From an uncultured Bacteroidales bacterium (GTDB lineage: Bacteria > Bacteroidota > Bacteroidia > Bacteroidales > Muribaculaceae), in assembly GCA_900539915.1 (NCBI GenBank), contig UQDU01000037.1, positions 1-21,152 on the forward strand: a stretch of DNA of 21,152 bases, given 5' to 3'. Shown here piece after piece: positions 7,338 to 15,321 of the stretch. A program made the position numbers and the translations under genes. Each line of letters starts with the position of its first letter. Positions within the stretch are counted from its first letter, which is position 1. The notes under the pieces are model-generated. The model was not told the origin of the DNA. It saw only the letters and a list, made by a program, of their open reading frames with translations, and did no database searches.

Positions 7338-7379
7338 AAAAAAAGCGCAGCGTATGCGCCGATGGACGCATACGCTGCG
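7338..7379 (-). terminator. Intrinsic terminator of the serine palmitoyltransferase gene
   Basis: A perfect 13-bp stem, CGCAGCGTATGCG (7346-7358) with CGCATACGCTGCG (7367-7379), is followed on the minus strand by seven T residues (7344-7338). It lies 22 bases past the stop codon of the minus-strand gene. Confidence 0.9.
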
Positions 7380-7401
7380 GTAGGTGTTATTCGGTGTCGC
7401 C

Positions 7402-8589
7402 TCAGGGGATGAGGTTGTAGCGACGGAATACTTTCTGGATTTTTTCGAGGGCGGTCTGCACCTGCTCCTTAGTGTGGGTGCCCATGAGACTGAAGCGTAT
7501 GAGCGTGTCGTGGGGAGCTACGGCAGGGGACACAACCGGATTGACAAATACGCCTTCGTCAAAGAGGTCGCGAGTGATGGTAAATGTCAGGTTGTTGTCG
7601 CGGATGTAGAGGGGGATGATAGGGGTTGAGGTGTTGCCTATCTCGCATCCCATGTTGCGGAATCCTTCAAGCGCGAAATTGGTGTTTTCCCAAAGCTGCT
7701 CCTGACGCTCGGGCTCGGTCTCCATGATTTCAAGGGCTTTGAGCGCTGCTGCGGTGGAGGCAGGGGTGATGCTGGCTGTGAAGATGTAGCTGCGTGAGTG
7801 GTGGCGCAGGAAGTTGGTGATTTCCTTGTCGGTGGCGATGAACCCGCCCAGCGAGGCAAATGACTTGGAGAATGTGCCCATGATGAGGTCTACATCGTCG
7901 TTTACTCCGAAGTGGTGGCAAACGCCGCGTCCGCCCTTACCGAACACTCCGATGCCGTGGGCCTCATCGACCATGACGCTGGCGTCGTATTTCTTGGCGA
8001 GGCGCACGATTTCGGGGACATTGGCCACGTCGCCCTCCATGGAGAATACACCGTCGGTGACGATGAGCTTCACCTTGTCGGGGTCGCATTTCTGGAGCTG
8101 CTTTTCAAGCGACTCCATGTCGTTATGCTTGTACTTGAGTGACTGGCTGAATGAAAGACGGCGGCCTTCGATTATCGATGCATGGTCCTGTTCGTCCCAG
8201 AGGATGTAGTCCTCTCGGCCTGTGAGCGCGGATACGACTCCGAGGTTCACACCGAAACCGGTGCTGTATATCATTACGTCCTCTTTGCCGATGTATTCGG
8301 CGATACGGGCTTCGAGTTTCTTGTGGAGGTCAAGTGTGCCGTTGAGAAACGGTGAGCCGGCACATCCTGTGCCGTATTTCTTAGTAGCCTCTATTGCGGC
8401 TTCCTTGATACGGGGGTCATTGACCAGGCCTGTATAGCAGTTGGACCCGAACATCAGCACCTTGCGGCCGTTGATTATGACTTCGGGGTCCTGCTCACTT
8501 GAAATGGCACGGAAATAAGGGTAAATGCCTGCTGCCTTAGCTTCTTGTGGGGCTGTGTAGCGTGCAAGCTTAGCCTGTAGTAGCTTCAT
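7402..8589 (-). CDS. Serine palmitoyltransferase (alpha-oxoamine synthase, PLP enzyme)
   Basis: This 395-residue fold-type I PLP enzyme is predicted to condense serine with a fatty acyl-CoA, the first step of sphingolipid synthesis, which is characteristic of Bacteroidales membranes. Visible family residues are the PLP-stacking His136 in WDEQDHAS, Asp208/His211 in VDEAHGIG, and the Schiff-base Lys242 in GTFSKSFASLGGF. Closely related members are 2-amino-3-ketobutyrate CoA ligase (Kbl) and 8-amino-7-oxononanoate synthase (BioF). I favour Spt because of the GSNCYTGL and GTGCAGSPFLNGT style and the host clade, but sequence alone does not exclude Kbl. It is a single-gene unit with its own -7 box and terminator. 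Confidence 0.8.
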   Translation of the reverse strand: MKLLQAKLARYTAPQEAKAAGIYPYFRAISSEQDPEVIINGRKVLMFGSNCYTGLVNDPRIKEAAIEATKKYGTGCAGSPFLNGTLDLHKKLEARIAEYIGKEDVMIYSTGFGVNLGVVSALTGREDYILWDEQDHASIIEGRRLSFSQSLKYKHNDMESLEKQLQKCDPDKVKLIVTDGVFSMEGDVANVPEIVRLAKKYDASVMVDEAHGIGVFGKGGRGVCHHFGVNDDVDLIMGTFSKSFASLGGFIATDKEITNFLRHHSRSYIFTASITPASTAAALKALEIMETEPERQEQLWENTNFALEGFRNMGCEIGNTSTPIIPLYIRDNNLTFTITRDLFDEGVFVNPVVSPAVAPHDTLIRFSLMGTHTKEQVQTALEKIQKVFRRYNLIP

Positions 8590-8614
8590 ATGGGGATGAA
8601 TTGTAATTAGGCTG

Positions 8615-8622
8615 CAAATTTA
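8615..8622 (-). promoter_or_regulatory. Putative -7 box for serine palmitoyltransferase
   Basis: The minus strand reads TAAATTTG, an exact TAnnTTTG match, 26 bases upstream of the ATG. A -33 TTG at the usual spacing is not seen. The leader would be short, about 20 nt. Confidence 0.5.
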
Positions 8623-8769
8623 CAGAAAATTTCTCATTTATTGTCGTGTTGGACTTGATTTTTAATGAATTGTTTTGCGATTTTATAATTTATAATAAGG
8701 AGTCTGAAGTGCGGTCTGTAGACACAGGTATGATTGCGGAATTTGAGTGATATTTTTTTCATAAAAAGT

Positions 8770-8800
8770 TTGCATGTTTGTTGAGTTATTGATTACTTTG
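8770..8800 (+). promoter_or_regulatory. Putative promoter of the pRiA4b ORF-3-like gene
   Basis: TTG at 8770-8772 and TTACTTTG at 8793-8800 are 20 bases apart, the same spacing as the two sRNA promoters; the -7 box differs from consensus at one base. It implies a 5' leader of about 105 nt before the ATG at 8915. Confidence 0.5.
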
Positions 8801-8914
8801 CGTCAAATATCGTTGACGAGATGCTTGTAGGGCGGTTTTTTGCTTTGGCTTGCATCCGTAAGACGACAGACGAAACAAACATAAACAACAACTATAATTA
8901 TATCTAATTAAGCA

Positions 8915-9478
8915 ATGATTTTTACTTTCCGCATAGTCTCTGATGAGGTGGATAATTTCAAGCGTGAAATCAAGATTGATGCTGACAACACTTTCCTTGA
9001 TCTCCGAAATGCCATCTGCGATAGTGTCGGCTACGATAAGAATCAGATGAGCTCGTTTTTCCTCTGTGAGGACGGATGGGAAAAAGGCAAGGAGATAACG
9101 CTGGAGGATATGGGCTCTGACAGCTCCGAGGAGGTCTACATCATGGACGAGTGCCCCCTGAGTGATTTCATAGAGGATGAAGGACAGAGACTGATATTTG
9201 TATTCGACTATATGACTGACCGCTCGTTCTTCATGGAGATGAAGAAAAGCGAGCCGGGCAAGCATCTCAGCGAGGCATATTGCTCCATCTCGATGGGCAA
9301 GGCTCCGGCACAGTTTGTTGACCTCGATGAGTTTGATGCCAAGTCAGATGCCAAGGCTGCTGCTAAAGCTGCACAGATAGCCGATGATGACATGGATGCT
9401 GACTTCTATGGCTCGGAGGATTATAATGATGACGAGTTTTCTCTTGAAAATTTCGACGAGATGAGTCTTGACGAATAA
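8915..9478 (+). CDS. pRiA4b ORF-3-like (IS1096 TnpR-type) protein
   Basis: The 187-residue protein opens with MIFTFRIVSDEVDNFKREIKI, followed by a ubiquitin-like segment (FLDLRNAICDSVGYDKNQMSSFFLC) and FIFVFDYMTDRSFFMEM-like beta strands, the layout of the pRiA4b ORF-3-like domain (PF07929). Despite the historical IS1096/plasmid name, no transposase or insertion-sequence ends are seen nearby, and single-copy chromosomal members are common in Bacteroidales. From about residue 130 an Ala/Asp/Lys segment leads into a very acidic tail (DDDMDADFYGSEDYNDDEF). The biochemical function is unknown. It is transcribed alone, divergently from the serine palmitoyltransferase gene, and ends at a shared terminator. 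Confidence 0.8.
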   Translation: MIFTFRIVSDEVDNFKREIKIDADNTFLDLRNAICDSVGYDKNQMSSFFLCEDGWEKGKEITLEDMGSDSSEEVYIMDECPLSDFIEDEGQRLIFVFDYMTDRSFFMEMKKSEPGKHLSEAYCSISMGKAPAQFVDLDEFDAKSDAKAAAKAAQIADDDMDADFYGSEDYNDDEFSLENFDEMSLDE

Positions 9479-9490
9479 TCCCGTAGTAAC

Positions 9491-9553
9491 AAAAAAAAAT
9501 ATATACAGCGGCGGCCATTGACCCTTGATGGGTACGATGGCCGCCGCTGATTT
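9491..9553. terminator. Bidirectional terminator between convergent genes
   Basis: A perfect 13-bp GC-rich stem, CAGCGGCGGCCAT (9506-9518) with ATGGCCGCCGCTG (9537-9549), is flanked by a run of nine A residues on the left (T tract on the minus strand) and ATTTTAT on the right. It terminates the plus-strand pRiA4b-like gene and the minus-strand glycogen operon. Confidence 0.85.
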
Positions 9554-9578
9554 TATGATGTGTGTTATGGGGTGTGGG

Positions 9579-10901
9579 TCACGACTTGCGGGCGCGTGTC
9601 TTGCGTTCCTCGTTGTAGTGTTCGATGTCTTTGCGTGCCGAGGCGAGTTCCTTGTTGAGGGTCTCGATTTCGCGGCTCTGGTTGCGTATGGTAGTCAGCA
9701 GGGCGTTGAGCTCTTCGTTCTCGATGGAGAGGGGATACTGCTCCTCCACACGCACTATGAAATCGGCCAGGACGTTCATATAGTTGGTGAAGGCCTGGAA
9801 TGGGGATTCATAGGGGCTGAACAGTGAATGTATGGAGCCGTCGGCGCGGTGTTTGGTCGACATGTAGAAGAGGTGGTCGCTCGCCTGGAGATACATCCAG
9901 TCTTGCTTGAGGCGTCGGTCGTCACAGAGCCTCACTCGCTCGGCCACACTGTACAGCTTGCCGAAGGCTTCTTTCTGGAGGTCGTTGCCGAGCCATGCCG
10001 ATGTGTCGCGTGCCTCGTCGGCCCATGAAATGGGGTGTATCACCTCTAACGATGCCACCGCAGGGATGGTGTCAACGGCTTCGGAGGGGGTGATGAAACC
10101 TATCCCGGCATCACGCGCAAATCGTGGCAGAGCCTCCATGAAGTTGAATATGCCGCTTTCGGCCGGTTGTGTCTCGCCGAGGGTCTCCATATTCATGAAT
10201 ATGTTGAATATCTGCTCCTCGGCCGGTGTGGCTGCAATCTGGCCTATGTACTGGTCGGCGGTGATAGGGTCTGATGAGAAGTGATAGTTGATACGGTCAG
10301 TCAGCGAGTCGTTCTTAAGCAGCAGCTTCAGCTCGGGGGCATCGGAGGCTGAATAGATGTAATTGGGTGATTTCCATCCGAGGATGTGCTTCGCCCCTTC
10401 GGTGATGACACCCTTGTAGCCCATGGCGAGTATCTGGGGCGCGAATTCGTCACAGTAGATAAGCTCGGTGTTGCGGAGCACACGGGGCTGCTGCCCGAAT
10501 AGCTGCTGTATCTTGTCGTCATGCTCCTTGCACTGGAGTGCAAACTCCTCAGGGGCGGCAAGCGAGGCGAGAGAGTGTGAATAGGTCTCGCCGAGTATCT
10601 CCACGCATCCGGTGGCGACGAGCGCCTGCAGGCGGTCGATAAATTCGGGGACACTCTGCTCGAGCTGTTCCAATGCTATGCCGGTGATGGAAATGGCGCA
10701 TTTGAACGCACCGCCTGAGTCTTTGATCATGCGGAGCAACGTGTCGGCGGCCGGGATGTAGCTGCGGTGGGCGATGCGCGTGATGATATCCTCATTGGTG
10801 AAGTCGTCGTAGTAGTAATGGTCGTTGCCGATGTCAAAAAAGCGGTATCTTTTCAGGCGGAACGGCTGGTGTATCTGGAAATAGAAACAGATGGATTTCA
10901 T
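9579..10901 (-). CDS. GH57 alpha-amylase-like protein with Asn at the acid/base site
   Basis: The 440-residue protein has the GH57 landmarks: FQIHQPFR near the N-terminus, GCVEILGETYSHS (98-110), and the nucleophile motif RNTELIY with Glu146. The fourth motif reads FMNMETLGE. The position two before Glu239, normally the catalytic Asp (as in MDYETFGE), is Asn237. GH57 alpha-amylase-like homologues with altered catalytic residues have been described in Bacteroidota, so the protein may bind or process glucan differently rather than act as a normal amylase. The last 45 residues or so (IRNQSREIETLNKELASARKD) form a predicted coiled coil. It is the last gene of the glycogen operon, 60 bases after the GT4 gene. 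Confidence 0.88.
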   Translation of the reverse strand: MKSICFYFQIHQPFRLKRYRFFDIGNDHYYYDDFTNEDIITRIAHRSYIPAADTLLRMIKDSGGAFKCAISITGIALEQLEQSVPEFIDRLQALVATGCVEILGETYSHSLASLAAPEEFALQCKEHDDKIQQLFGQQPRVLRNTELIYCDEFAPQILAMGYKGVITEGAKHILGWKSPNYIYSASDAPELKLLLKNDSLTDRINYHFSSDPITADQYIGQIAATPAEEQIFNIFMNMETLGETQPAESGIFNFMEALPRFARDAGIGFITPSEAVDTIPAVASLEVIHPISWADEARDTSAWLGNDLQKEAFGKLYSVAERVRLCDDRRLKQDWMYLQASDHLFYMSTKHRADGSIHSLFSPYESPFQAFTNYMNVLADFIVRVEEQYPLSIENEELNALLTTIRNQSREIETLNKELASARKDIEHYNEERKTRARKS

Positions 10902-10961
10902 GGTTGGTATGGGTGTATGTGTGTATGGTTTCGCGTGGATTGTCTTGAATTTGCTTATATG

Positions 10962-12221
10962 TCAGTAGCCAAGCACTTTATGGTATATGTCTATGACTTT
11001 CTGACCGGCCTTGTCCCATGTGATGGCGTTGACTTCGGCGAGTCCGTCGTTTTTGAGCTGCTTGTGGAGCGACGGATATGCCACGATGGCGTTGATGGCA
11101 TCGGCCATGGCGTCAATGTCCCAGTAGTCTGTCTTGATGACGTTGGTCAGGATTTCGGCGCAGCCGCTCTGCTTGCTTATTATGGAGGGGACCCCCATCT
11201 GCATGGCCTCAAGCGGCGATATGCCGAACGGTTCGGATACTGACGGCATCACGTAGACATCGCTCGCCGACAGCATCTCGTAGACCTGTCGGCCCTTCTG
11301 GAAGCCGGGGAAATGGAATCGGTCGGCTATGCCGCGCTTGGCTGCGAGTGCTATCATCTCGTCCATCTTGTCGCCGCTGCCGGCCATTACGAAGCGCACA
11401 TTGTGGTTGTTTTTGAGCACTTTGGCTGCCGCTTCTACGAAATATTCCGGGCCCTTCTGCATCGTGATTCGGCCGAGGAAGGTGACTACCTTCTCCTTGG
11501 GCCTGGGGGCTTTGATGCTGAGAACATCGGGGTCGAGGGGCGTCACGGCATTGTGCACGGTGGTGACCTTGGCCCGGTCTATGCCGTATTTGTTGATTAC
11601 GGTGTCGCGTGTCAGGTTGCTGACTGTGATGATATGGTCGGCGTTGAGCATGCCGTCACGCTCTATGTTGAACACCGTGGGGTTGACATTGCCTCGCGAG
11701 CGGTCAAAGTCTGTGGCGTGTACGTGGATGACGAGCGGCTTGCCTGTGACCTGCTTGGCGTGAATGCCGGCCGGATATGTCAGCCAGTCGTGGCTGTGAA
11801 TGATGTCAAAGTCGAGCGTCCGCGCTATCACACCGGCGGTTATGGAGTAGTTGTTGATTTCGTCAATCAGATTGTCGGGGTAGCGCCCTGAGAACTCTAT
11901 GCAGCCGAGGTCGTTTGTGCGCATGTAATTGAAGTCGGCGTATATGTGGTCGCGCAGACGGAAATACAGCTCCGGCGACATCACGCGCCCGATACGCTGC
12001 TCTACATAATCGCGGCTGACATCCCTCCATGCTATCGGCACCTGGGATGCGCCTATGATATTGGCAAAATGCTTGTCTTCGTCGCCAAACGGCTTGGGAA
12101 TCACAAATGTGATGTCCATGTCGCCGCACTGCCACATGCCTCGTGTCAGGCCGTAGCTGGCTGTGCCGAGACCGCCGAGGATATGAGGGGGAAATTCCCA
12201 ACCGAACATTAGTGCTTTCAT
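10962..12221 (-). CDS. Glycogen synthase-like glycosyltransferase (GT4-type)
   Basis: This 419-residue GT-B glycosyltransferase is predicted to add glucose units to a growing alpha-glucan. The start MKALMFGWEFPPHILGGLGTAS carries the glycine-rich acceptor/donor loop (GGLGTA). The middle has HSHDWLTYPAG and HVHATDFDR. The C-terminal Rossmann domain has FLGRITMQKGPEYF, the MAGSGDK strand and the sugar-nucleotide motif SVSEPFGISPLEAMQMGVP (Glu-x7-Glu type). In Bacteroides the same gene sits between a debranching enzyme and a GH57 protein and is annotated as glycogen synthase. It starts 29 bases after the debranching gene. GDP- versus UDP/ADP-glucose use cannot be told from the sequence. Confidence 0.88.
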   Translation of the reverse strand: MKALMFGWEFPPHILGGLGTASYGLTRGMWQCGDMDITFVIPKPFGDEDKHFANIIGASQVPIAWRDVSRDYVEQRIGRVMSPELYFRLRDHIYADFNYMRTNDLGCIEFSGRYPDNLIDEINNYSITAGVIARTLDFDIIHSHDWLTYPAGIHAKQVTGKPLVIHVHATDFDRSRGNVNPTVFNIERDGMLNADHIITVSNLTRDTVINKYGIDRAKVTTVHNAVTPLDPDVLSIKAPRPKEKVVTFLGRITMQKGPEYFVEAAAKVLKNNHNVRFVMAGSGDKMDEMIALAAKRGIADRFHFPGFQKGRQVYEMLSASDVYVMPSVSEPFGISPLEAMQMGVPSIISKQSGCAEILTNVIKTDYWDIDAMADAINAIVAYPSLHKQLKNDGLAEVNAITWDKAGQKVIDIYHKVLGY

Positions 12222-12250
12222 GTCTGTATTTTGGGTGTTATGCGGATGGG

Positions 12251-14221
12251 CTACTTATGTGTTGATTCAAACTTGCGCAATGTGGTCAGCGCACGGAGCA
12301 CTTCGGCCACATTGACGGCATGGCTGACGGCTCCGTGTCCGTTGAAGGGGGGATTGCCGTCGTAGAGCTGCGACAGCGAGCCGATGCAGCCCTGTGACAT
12401 TTCTTCCTCGAAGCCTATGAGCATGCGGTCTATGTAACCGACGCCGCTCATGCCGAATACTTTGAGATACGCCGAGGCATAGAAGCCCATCAGCCACGGA
12501 CGTGCAGGACCGTTGTGGTGAGCCTTGGCTCGCTCCTCGGGGGTGCCTACGTATAGCGGACGGTAATTGCCGCTCTTGGGTGAAAGTGTGCGCAGTCCCT
12601 TGGGGGTGAGAAGCTCGCGTGTGACCACGTCAAGCACTCCCTTGCGCTGGCGGCGGTCAAGGGGCGTATGGCGCAGTCCTATCGCGATGGCCATGTTGGG
12701 CCGTACCTCGGGGTTAGGTCCGCTACGCTCTACATAGTCCCACAGGTATCCGGCTTCGTTAAGGAACATGGAGATAAATGCCGGGGCAAACGATGCGGAC
12801 ACGCCTGACCAATTCTCTCGGCGGTCATCAAAGGCGGAATCTCCATCAAACAGCTCTACGGCAAACTGCAATGCGTCATACCACAAGGCATTCAGTTCCA
12901 CCAGATAGCCGGTGCGCGGTATCAACGGCACTGTGCTGCCGGGCATGGTCGCAGCCATCCACGAGGCGGCGGTGCGGTGTCCGGCGGTCTCTATCAGTCC
13001 GCGGTCATCGACATGCAGATTGGGGTGCTTGTCGGCGAGGATGTCATCTATGACTCTTGACACGAAGTCGCCATAGTTGGCCCGTGTCTGCTCCATGCCG
13101 TAGCGTGCGGCATATTCCTGCACTGCCCACAGTGCCCAGAGAGGTATGTCGGGGGCATCGAGGTTCTGGATGACGGTGTCGGTCATCCCTTTGTCAAGAA
13201 ATTTCAGCAGGGCGGCCGATGCCGTGGCAAATATCTGTTCGAAATCCTTGGGATGGTCTATGCAGAGTGTGGAGCCCGGCAATGCCATGAATATGTCACG
13301 AGCCCTTATGCCGCCCCACGGATAGGCCGAGAGGATGTACATGGCTTTCTTGCCGTCATGGTCGGCGCGCAGATAAAACTGCTTGGCTGCATTCTTGAGG
13401 CAATTGAAGAAACTCGTGCGGCAGGTGCGGCTGCCGATTTCCGATTCATACATCTCTTCAAGCTTCTCGGGTGCCACCTCCGAGGTGCCGGCTGAGAATA
13501 TCACTGATTCTCCCGGACGTATGGGCAGTTCGATGTAGCCCGGAGTCCACAGGTCTTCGCAGCGTCCTTCGTATCGCTCTACATCTTTGATGTATTCGAA
13601 GTTTTTATACCAGTCGGCCCTGGGTATGAATTCGGAGGATGCGGATGTCTGCATATAGAGGTGCGGGTAGCCCTCATAGAGGCAGCAGTCTATGCCGCCG
13701 GGGACATGGCGTACCTCAGTGTTGATATGGTCATTGGCTATACATATGTCATCGGCTTTGCGGAAAGCCAGCATCGGACGCAGACGCAGCGTGGTGGGGG
13801 AGTGGGCTTCCAGCAACGTATAGCGTATGAGTATGCGGTTTTCGTTGGATATGAATATCTTCTCTTTGGTAAGTATCACGCCGCCCACGCGGTAGGTGGT
13901 ACGGGGGACTCTCTCGCAGTCAAACTCGCGGATGTATTTGTGACCGTTGGGAGCATACACTCCTCCCTGGTAACGGTGCAGTGCCAGATTAAACATCGCG
14001 CCATGCTGGATGACTGTCTCGTCAAGCGATGAGAGCATCACATGAGGCTCGCCTCCGGCCGCTGGCAGAGGTATGACGAGCAGCCCGTGCTGACGGCGTG
14101 TGTTGCAGTCGGTCAGCGAGGTGCAGTGATAAGCTCCGCTCTGATTGGTGCGCAACATCTCCATGCGTAGCGACTGGTCGAGATTAATCAGCAAATTTTT
14201 GTCAAATTTGAGATAACTCAT
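12251..14221 (-). CDS. Glycogen debranching enzyme (amylo-alpha-1,6-glucosidase type)
   Basis: The 656-residue protein has two parts. The N-terminal GDE_N-type beta domain (about residues 20-240) includes NTRRQHGLLV, SSLDETV and GGVYAPNGHKYI. The C-terminal (alpha/alpha)6 GDE_C domain (about 280-640) has YPWGGIRARDIFMALPG, TGYLVELNALWYDAL, LSPKSGNYRP and the late HHNGPARPWLMGFY motif. It is predicted to hydrolyse alpha-1,6 branch glucose from limit-dextrin glycogen. The N-terminus has no signal peptide, so it acts in the cytoplasm on stored glycogen, not on dietary starch. It is the first gene of the operon, with a consensus promoter 86-116 bases upstream. Confidence 0.92.
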   Translation of the reverse strand: MSYLKFDKNLLINLDQSLRMEMLRTNQSGAYHCTSLTDCNTRRQHGLLVIPLPAAGGEPHVMLSSLDETVIQHGAMFNLALHRYQGGVYAPNGHKYIREFDCERVPRTTYRVGGVILTKEKIFISNENRILIRYTLLEAHSPTTLRLRPMLAFRKADDICIANDHINTEVRHVPGGIDCCLYEGYPHLYMQTSASSEFIPRADWYKNFEYIKDVERYEGRCEDLWTPGYIELPIRPGESVIFSAGTSEVAPEKLEEMYESEIGSRTCRTSFFNCLKNAAKQFYLRADHDGKKAMYILSAYPWGGIRARDIFMALPGSTLCIDHPKDFEQIFATASAALLKFLDKGMTDTVIQNLDAPDIPLWALWAVQEYAARYGMEQTRANYGDFVSRVIDDILADKHPNLHVDDRGLIETAGHRTAASWMAATMPGSTVPLIPRTGYLVELNALWYDALQFAVELFDGDSAFDDRRENWSGVSASFAPAFISMFLNEAGYLWDYVERSGPNPEVRPNMAIAIGLRHTPLDRRQRKGVLDVVTRELLTPKGLRTLSPKSGNYRPLYVGTPEERAKAHHNGPARPWLMGFYASAYLKVFGMSGVGYIDRMLIGFEEEMSQGCIGSLSQLYDGNPPFNGHGAVSHAVNVAEVLRALTTLRKFESTHK

Positions 14222-14306
14222 TGTTTTTCAGGTATTTTAAAAATATTAGATTAATGTCTAAAATGAATCATGCTTTAAGTCCGGTGCATATATCAGACTT
14301 AACACC

Positions 14307-14337
14307 CAAATATAGCAAATCGCGCTGTCATCCACAA
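14307..14337 (-). promoter_or_regulatory. Consensus promoter of the glycogen operon
   Basis: On the minus strand TTG (14337-14335) is followed after exactly 20 bases by TATATTTG (14314-14307), matching the Bacteroidota consensus. The predicted leader is about 80 nt to the debranching enzyme ATG at 14221. Confidence 0.75.
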
Positions 14338-14482
14338 CAAATCCCGTCAATAAAATCTCTGAAACACCCTCTAACTTTGCTCCATTGGATTTGCGGCGGC
14401 TTGTCAATATGGCATAGCTTAGGCTGTCGGCTTTGCGTGGTGACAGTTGGACTGTCACGCAGAGCTGATGCTCTGGTCCGCG
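14338..14482. other. Gap between DUF4292 stop and glycogen promoter, with two hairpins
   Basis: No gene is visible. Two adjacent hairpins follow the DUF4292 stop on the minus strand: 14460-14475 (6-bp stem, TGAT loop) and 14440-14458 (7-bp stem GTGACAG/CTGTCAC, loop TTGGA). Neither has a T tract, so a termination role is only possible. A plus-strand TAACTTTG (14372-14379) lacks a -33 partner and has no gene to drive. Confidence 0.4.
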
Positions 14483-15319
14483 TCAGAGGTTGCCGAGGAG
14501 CGAAGGGAGCATGTCGGGGAGGATGCGGCGGTAACCTTCGGGGACAGATGGCATGTCAACTTGCGAGCTGTCCCATTGTGCCCGACCTGTTTTCCACGAT
14601 ACGGATATTTTGACAGAGCGTTTGCCCGGGACATTGATGGCCATCTTTCCGGCTACGGGCCCTGCCGGGGTCTGCGATTCAAGTCCTTCATAGCTTATGG
14701 CGGCTTTGGGTCTGCCGGATGTGGATACGACCAGCTCTTTTAGCAGATTGAATGTGTCGAATACAAACGAATAGTCCCAGCAGCTGTCAAATGGGGGAGG
14801 TGTCACCGACCATGTGTCGGCTGTGAGTTTGCCAAGGGTGAGGTCGCTGGATGCTGTAAATCCGTCTCTGCCGGCCACAAAGGGGCGACCTAACAGTATG
14901 TCCTGGAGATTGTTGACTGTGAAATCGAATCCGTCAAGCAGGCCGCTGACCGATTCGGTCAGGTACATCTTGTGGTATTTGTCTATGACTGTGATCGAAT
15001 CGTCTGTGACTGTCAGGGTTCCTACCTCTACCAGTCCCATGAAGCGCAGCGACATGGTGATGCCCCGGTTACGCTGCATCACCACAGTGCCGCCGAGCGA
15101 TGCCTTGACCGGGCTTTCAAGTTTGAGGTTCATCGGCATTTTTACCGATTTCCATGAGTGCATCGATGATGCCACTTCGTTGAGACGGGATGAAAGCCCT
15201 GATGTGGTCACCTGTCCGTCAGACCCTACGGGTTTGGCTGTCTGCTGCGATGACTTACAGCCTGAAAGCAGCAATGTCAGCACCATCACTGACATTGCGT
15301 ATAGCTTATATCTGCTCAT
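14483..15319 (-). CDS. DUF4292 lipoprotein
   Basis: The product has 278 residues with a lipoprotein signal (MSRYKLYAMSVMVLTLLLSGC, Cys21). The mature part has the LolA/LolB-like beta repertoire of DUF4292 proteins: WKSVKMPMNLKLES, a hydrophobic RFMGLVEVGTLTVTDDSITVIDK segment, LLGRPFV and KISVSWKTG. It probably sits in the outer or inner membrane facing the periplasm; the role is unknown. I chose the ATG at 15319, two bases after the TPR stop (TGA, AC, ATG). A TTG two codons earlier would overlap the upstream gene and adds nothing. From memory, dUTPase, TPR and DUF4292 genes form a conserved Bacteroidales series, often followed by an M23 peptidase, which is absent here. Confidence 0.85.
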   Translation of the reverse strand: MSRYKLYAMSVMVLTLLLSGCKSSQQTAKPVGSDGQVTTSGLSSRLNEVASSMHSWKSVKMPMNLKLESPVKASLGGTVVMQRNRGITMSLRFMGLVEVGTLTVTDDSITVIDKYHKMYLTESVSGLLDGFDFTVNNLQDILLGRPFVAGRDGFTASSDLTLGKLTADTWSVTPPPFDSCWDYSFVFDTFNLLKELVVSTSGRPKAAISYEGLESQTPAGPVAGKMAINVPGKRSVKISVSWKTGRAQWDSSQVDMPSVPEGYRRILPDMLPSLLGNL

Positions 15320-15321
15320 GT

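Noticed and set aside
8915..9478. Insertion-sequence origin suggested by the IS1096/TnpR-type family name
   Set aside because: No transposase, terminal inverted repeats or target duplications flank the gene; the name is historical.
11863..12201. Minus-strand alternative frame within the glycosyltransferase gene
   Set aside because: It is a shadow frame of a well-supported GT4 gene, with His/Arg-rich translation typical of off-frame GC-rich sequence.
14372..14379. Plus-strand promoter TAACTTTG between DUF4292 and the debranching enzyme
   Set aside because: There is no -33 TTG at the 20-base spacing and no plus-strand gene or terminator downstream.
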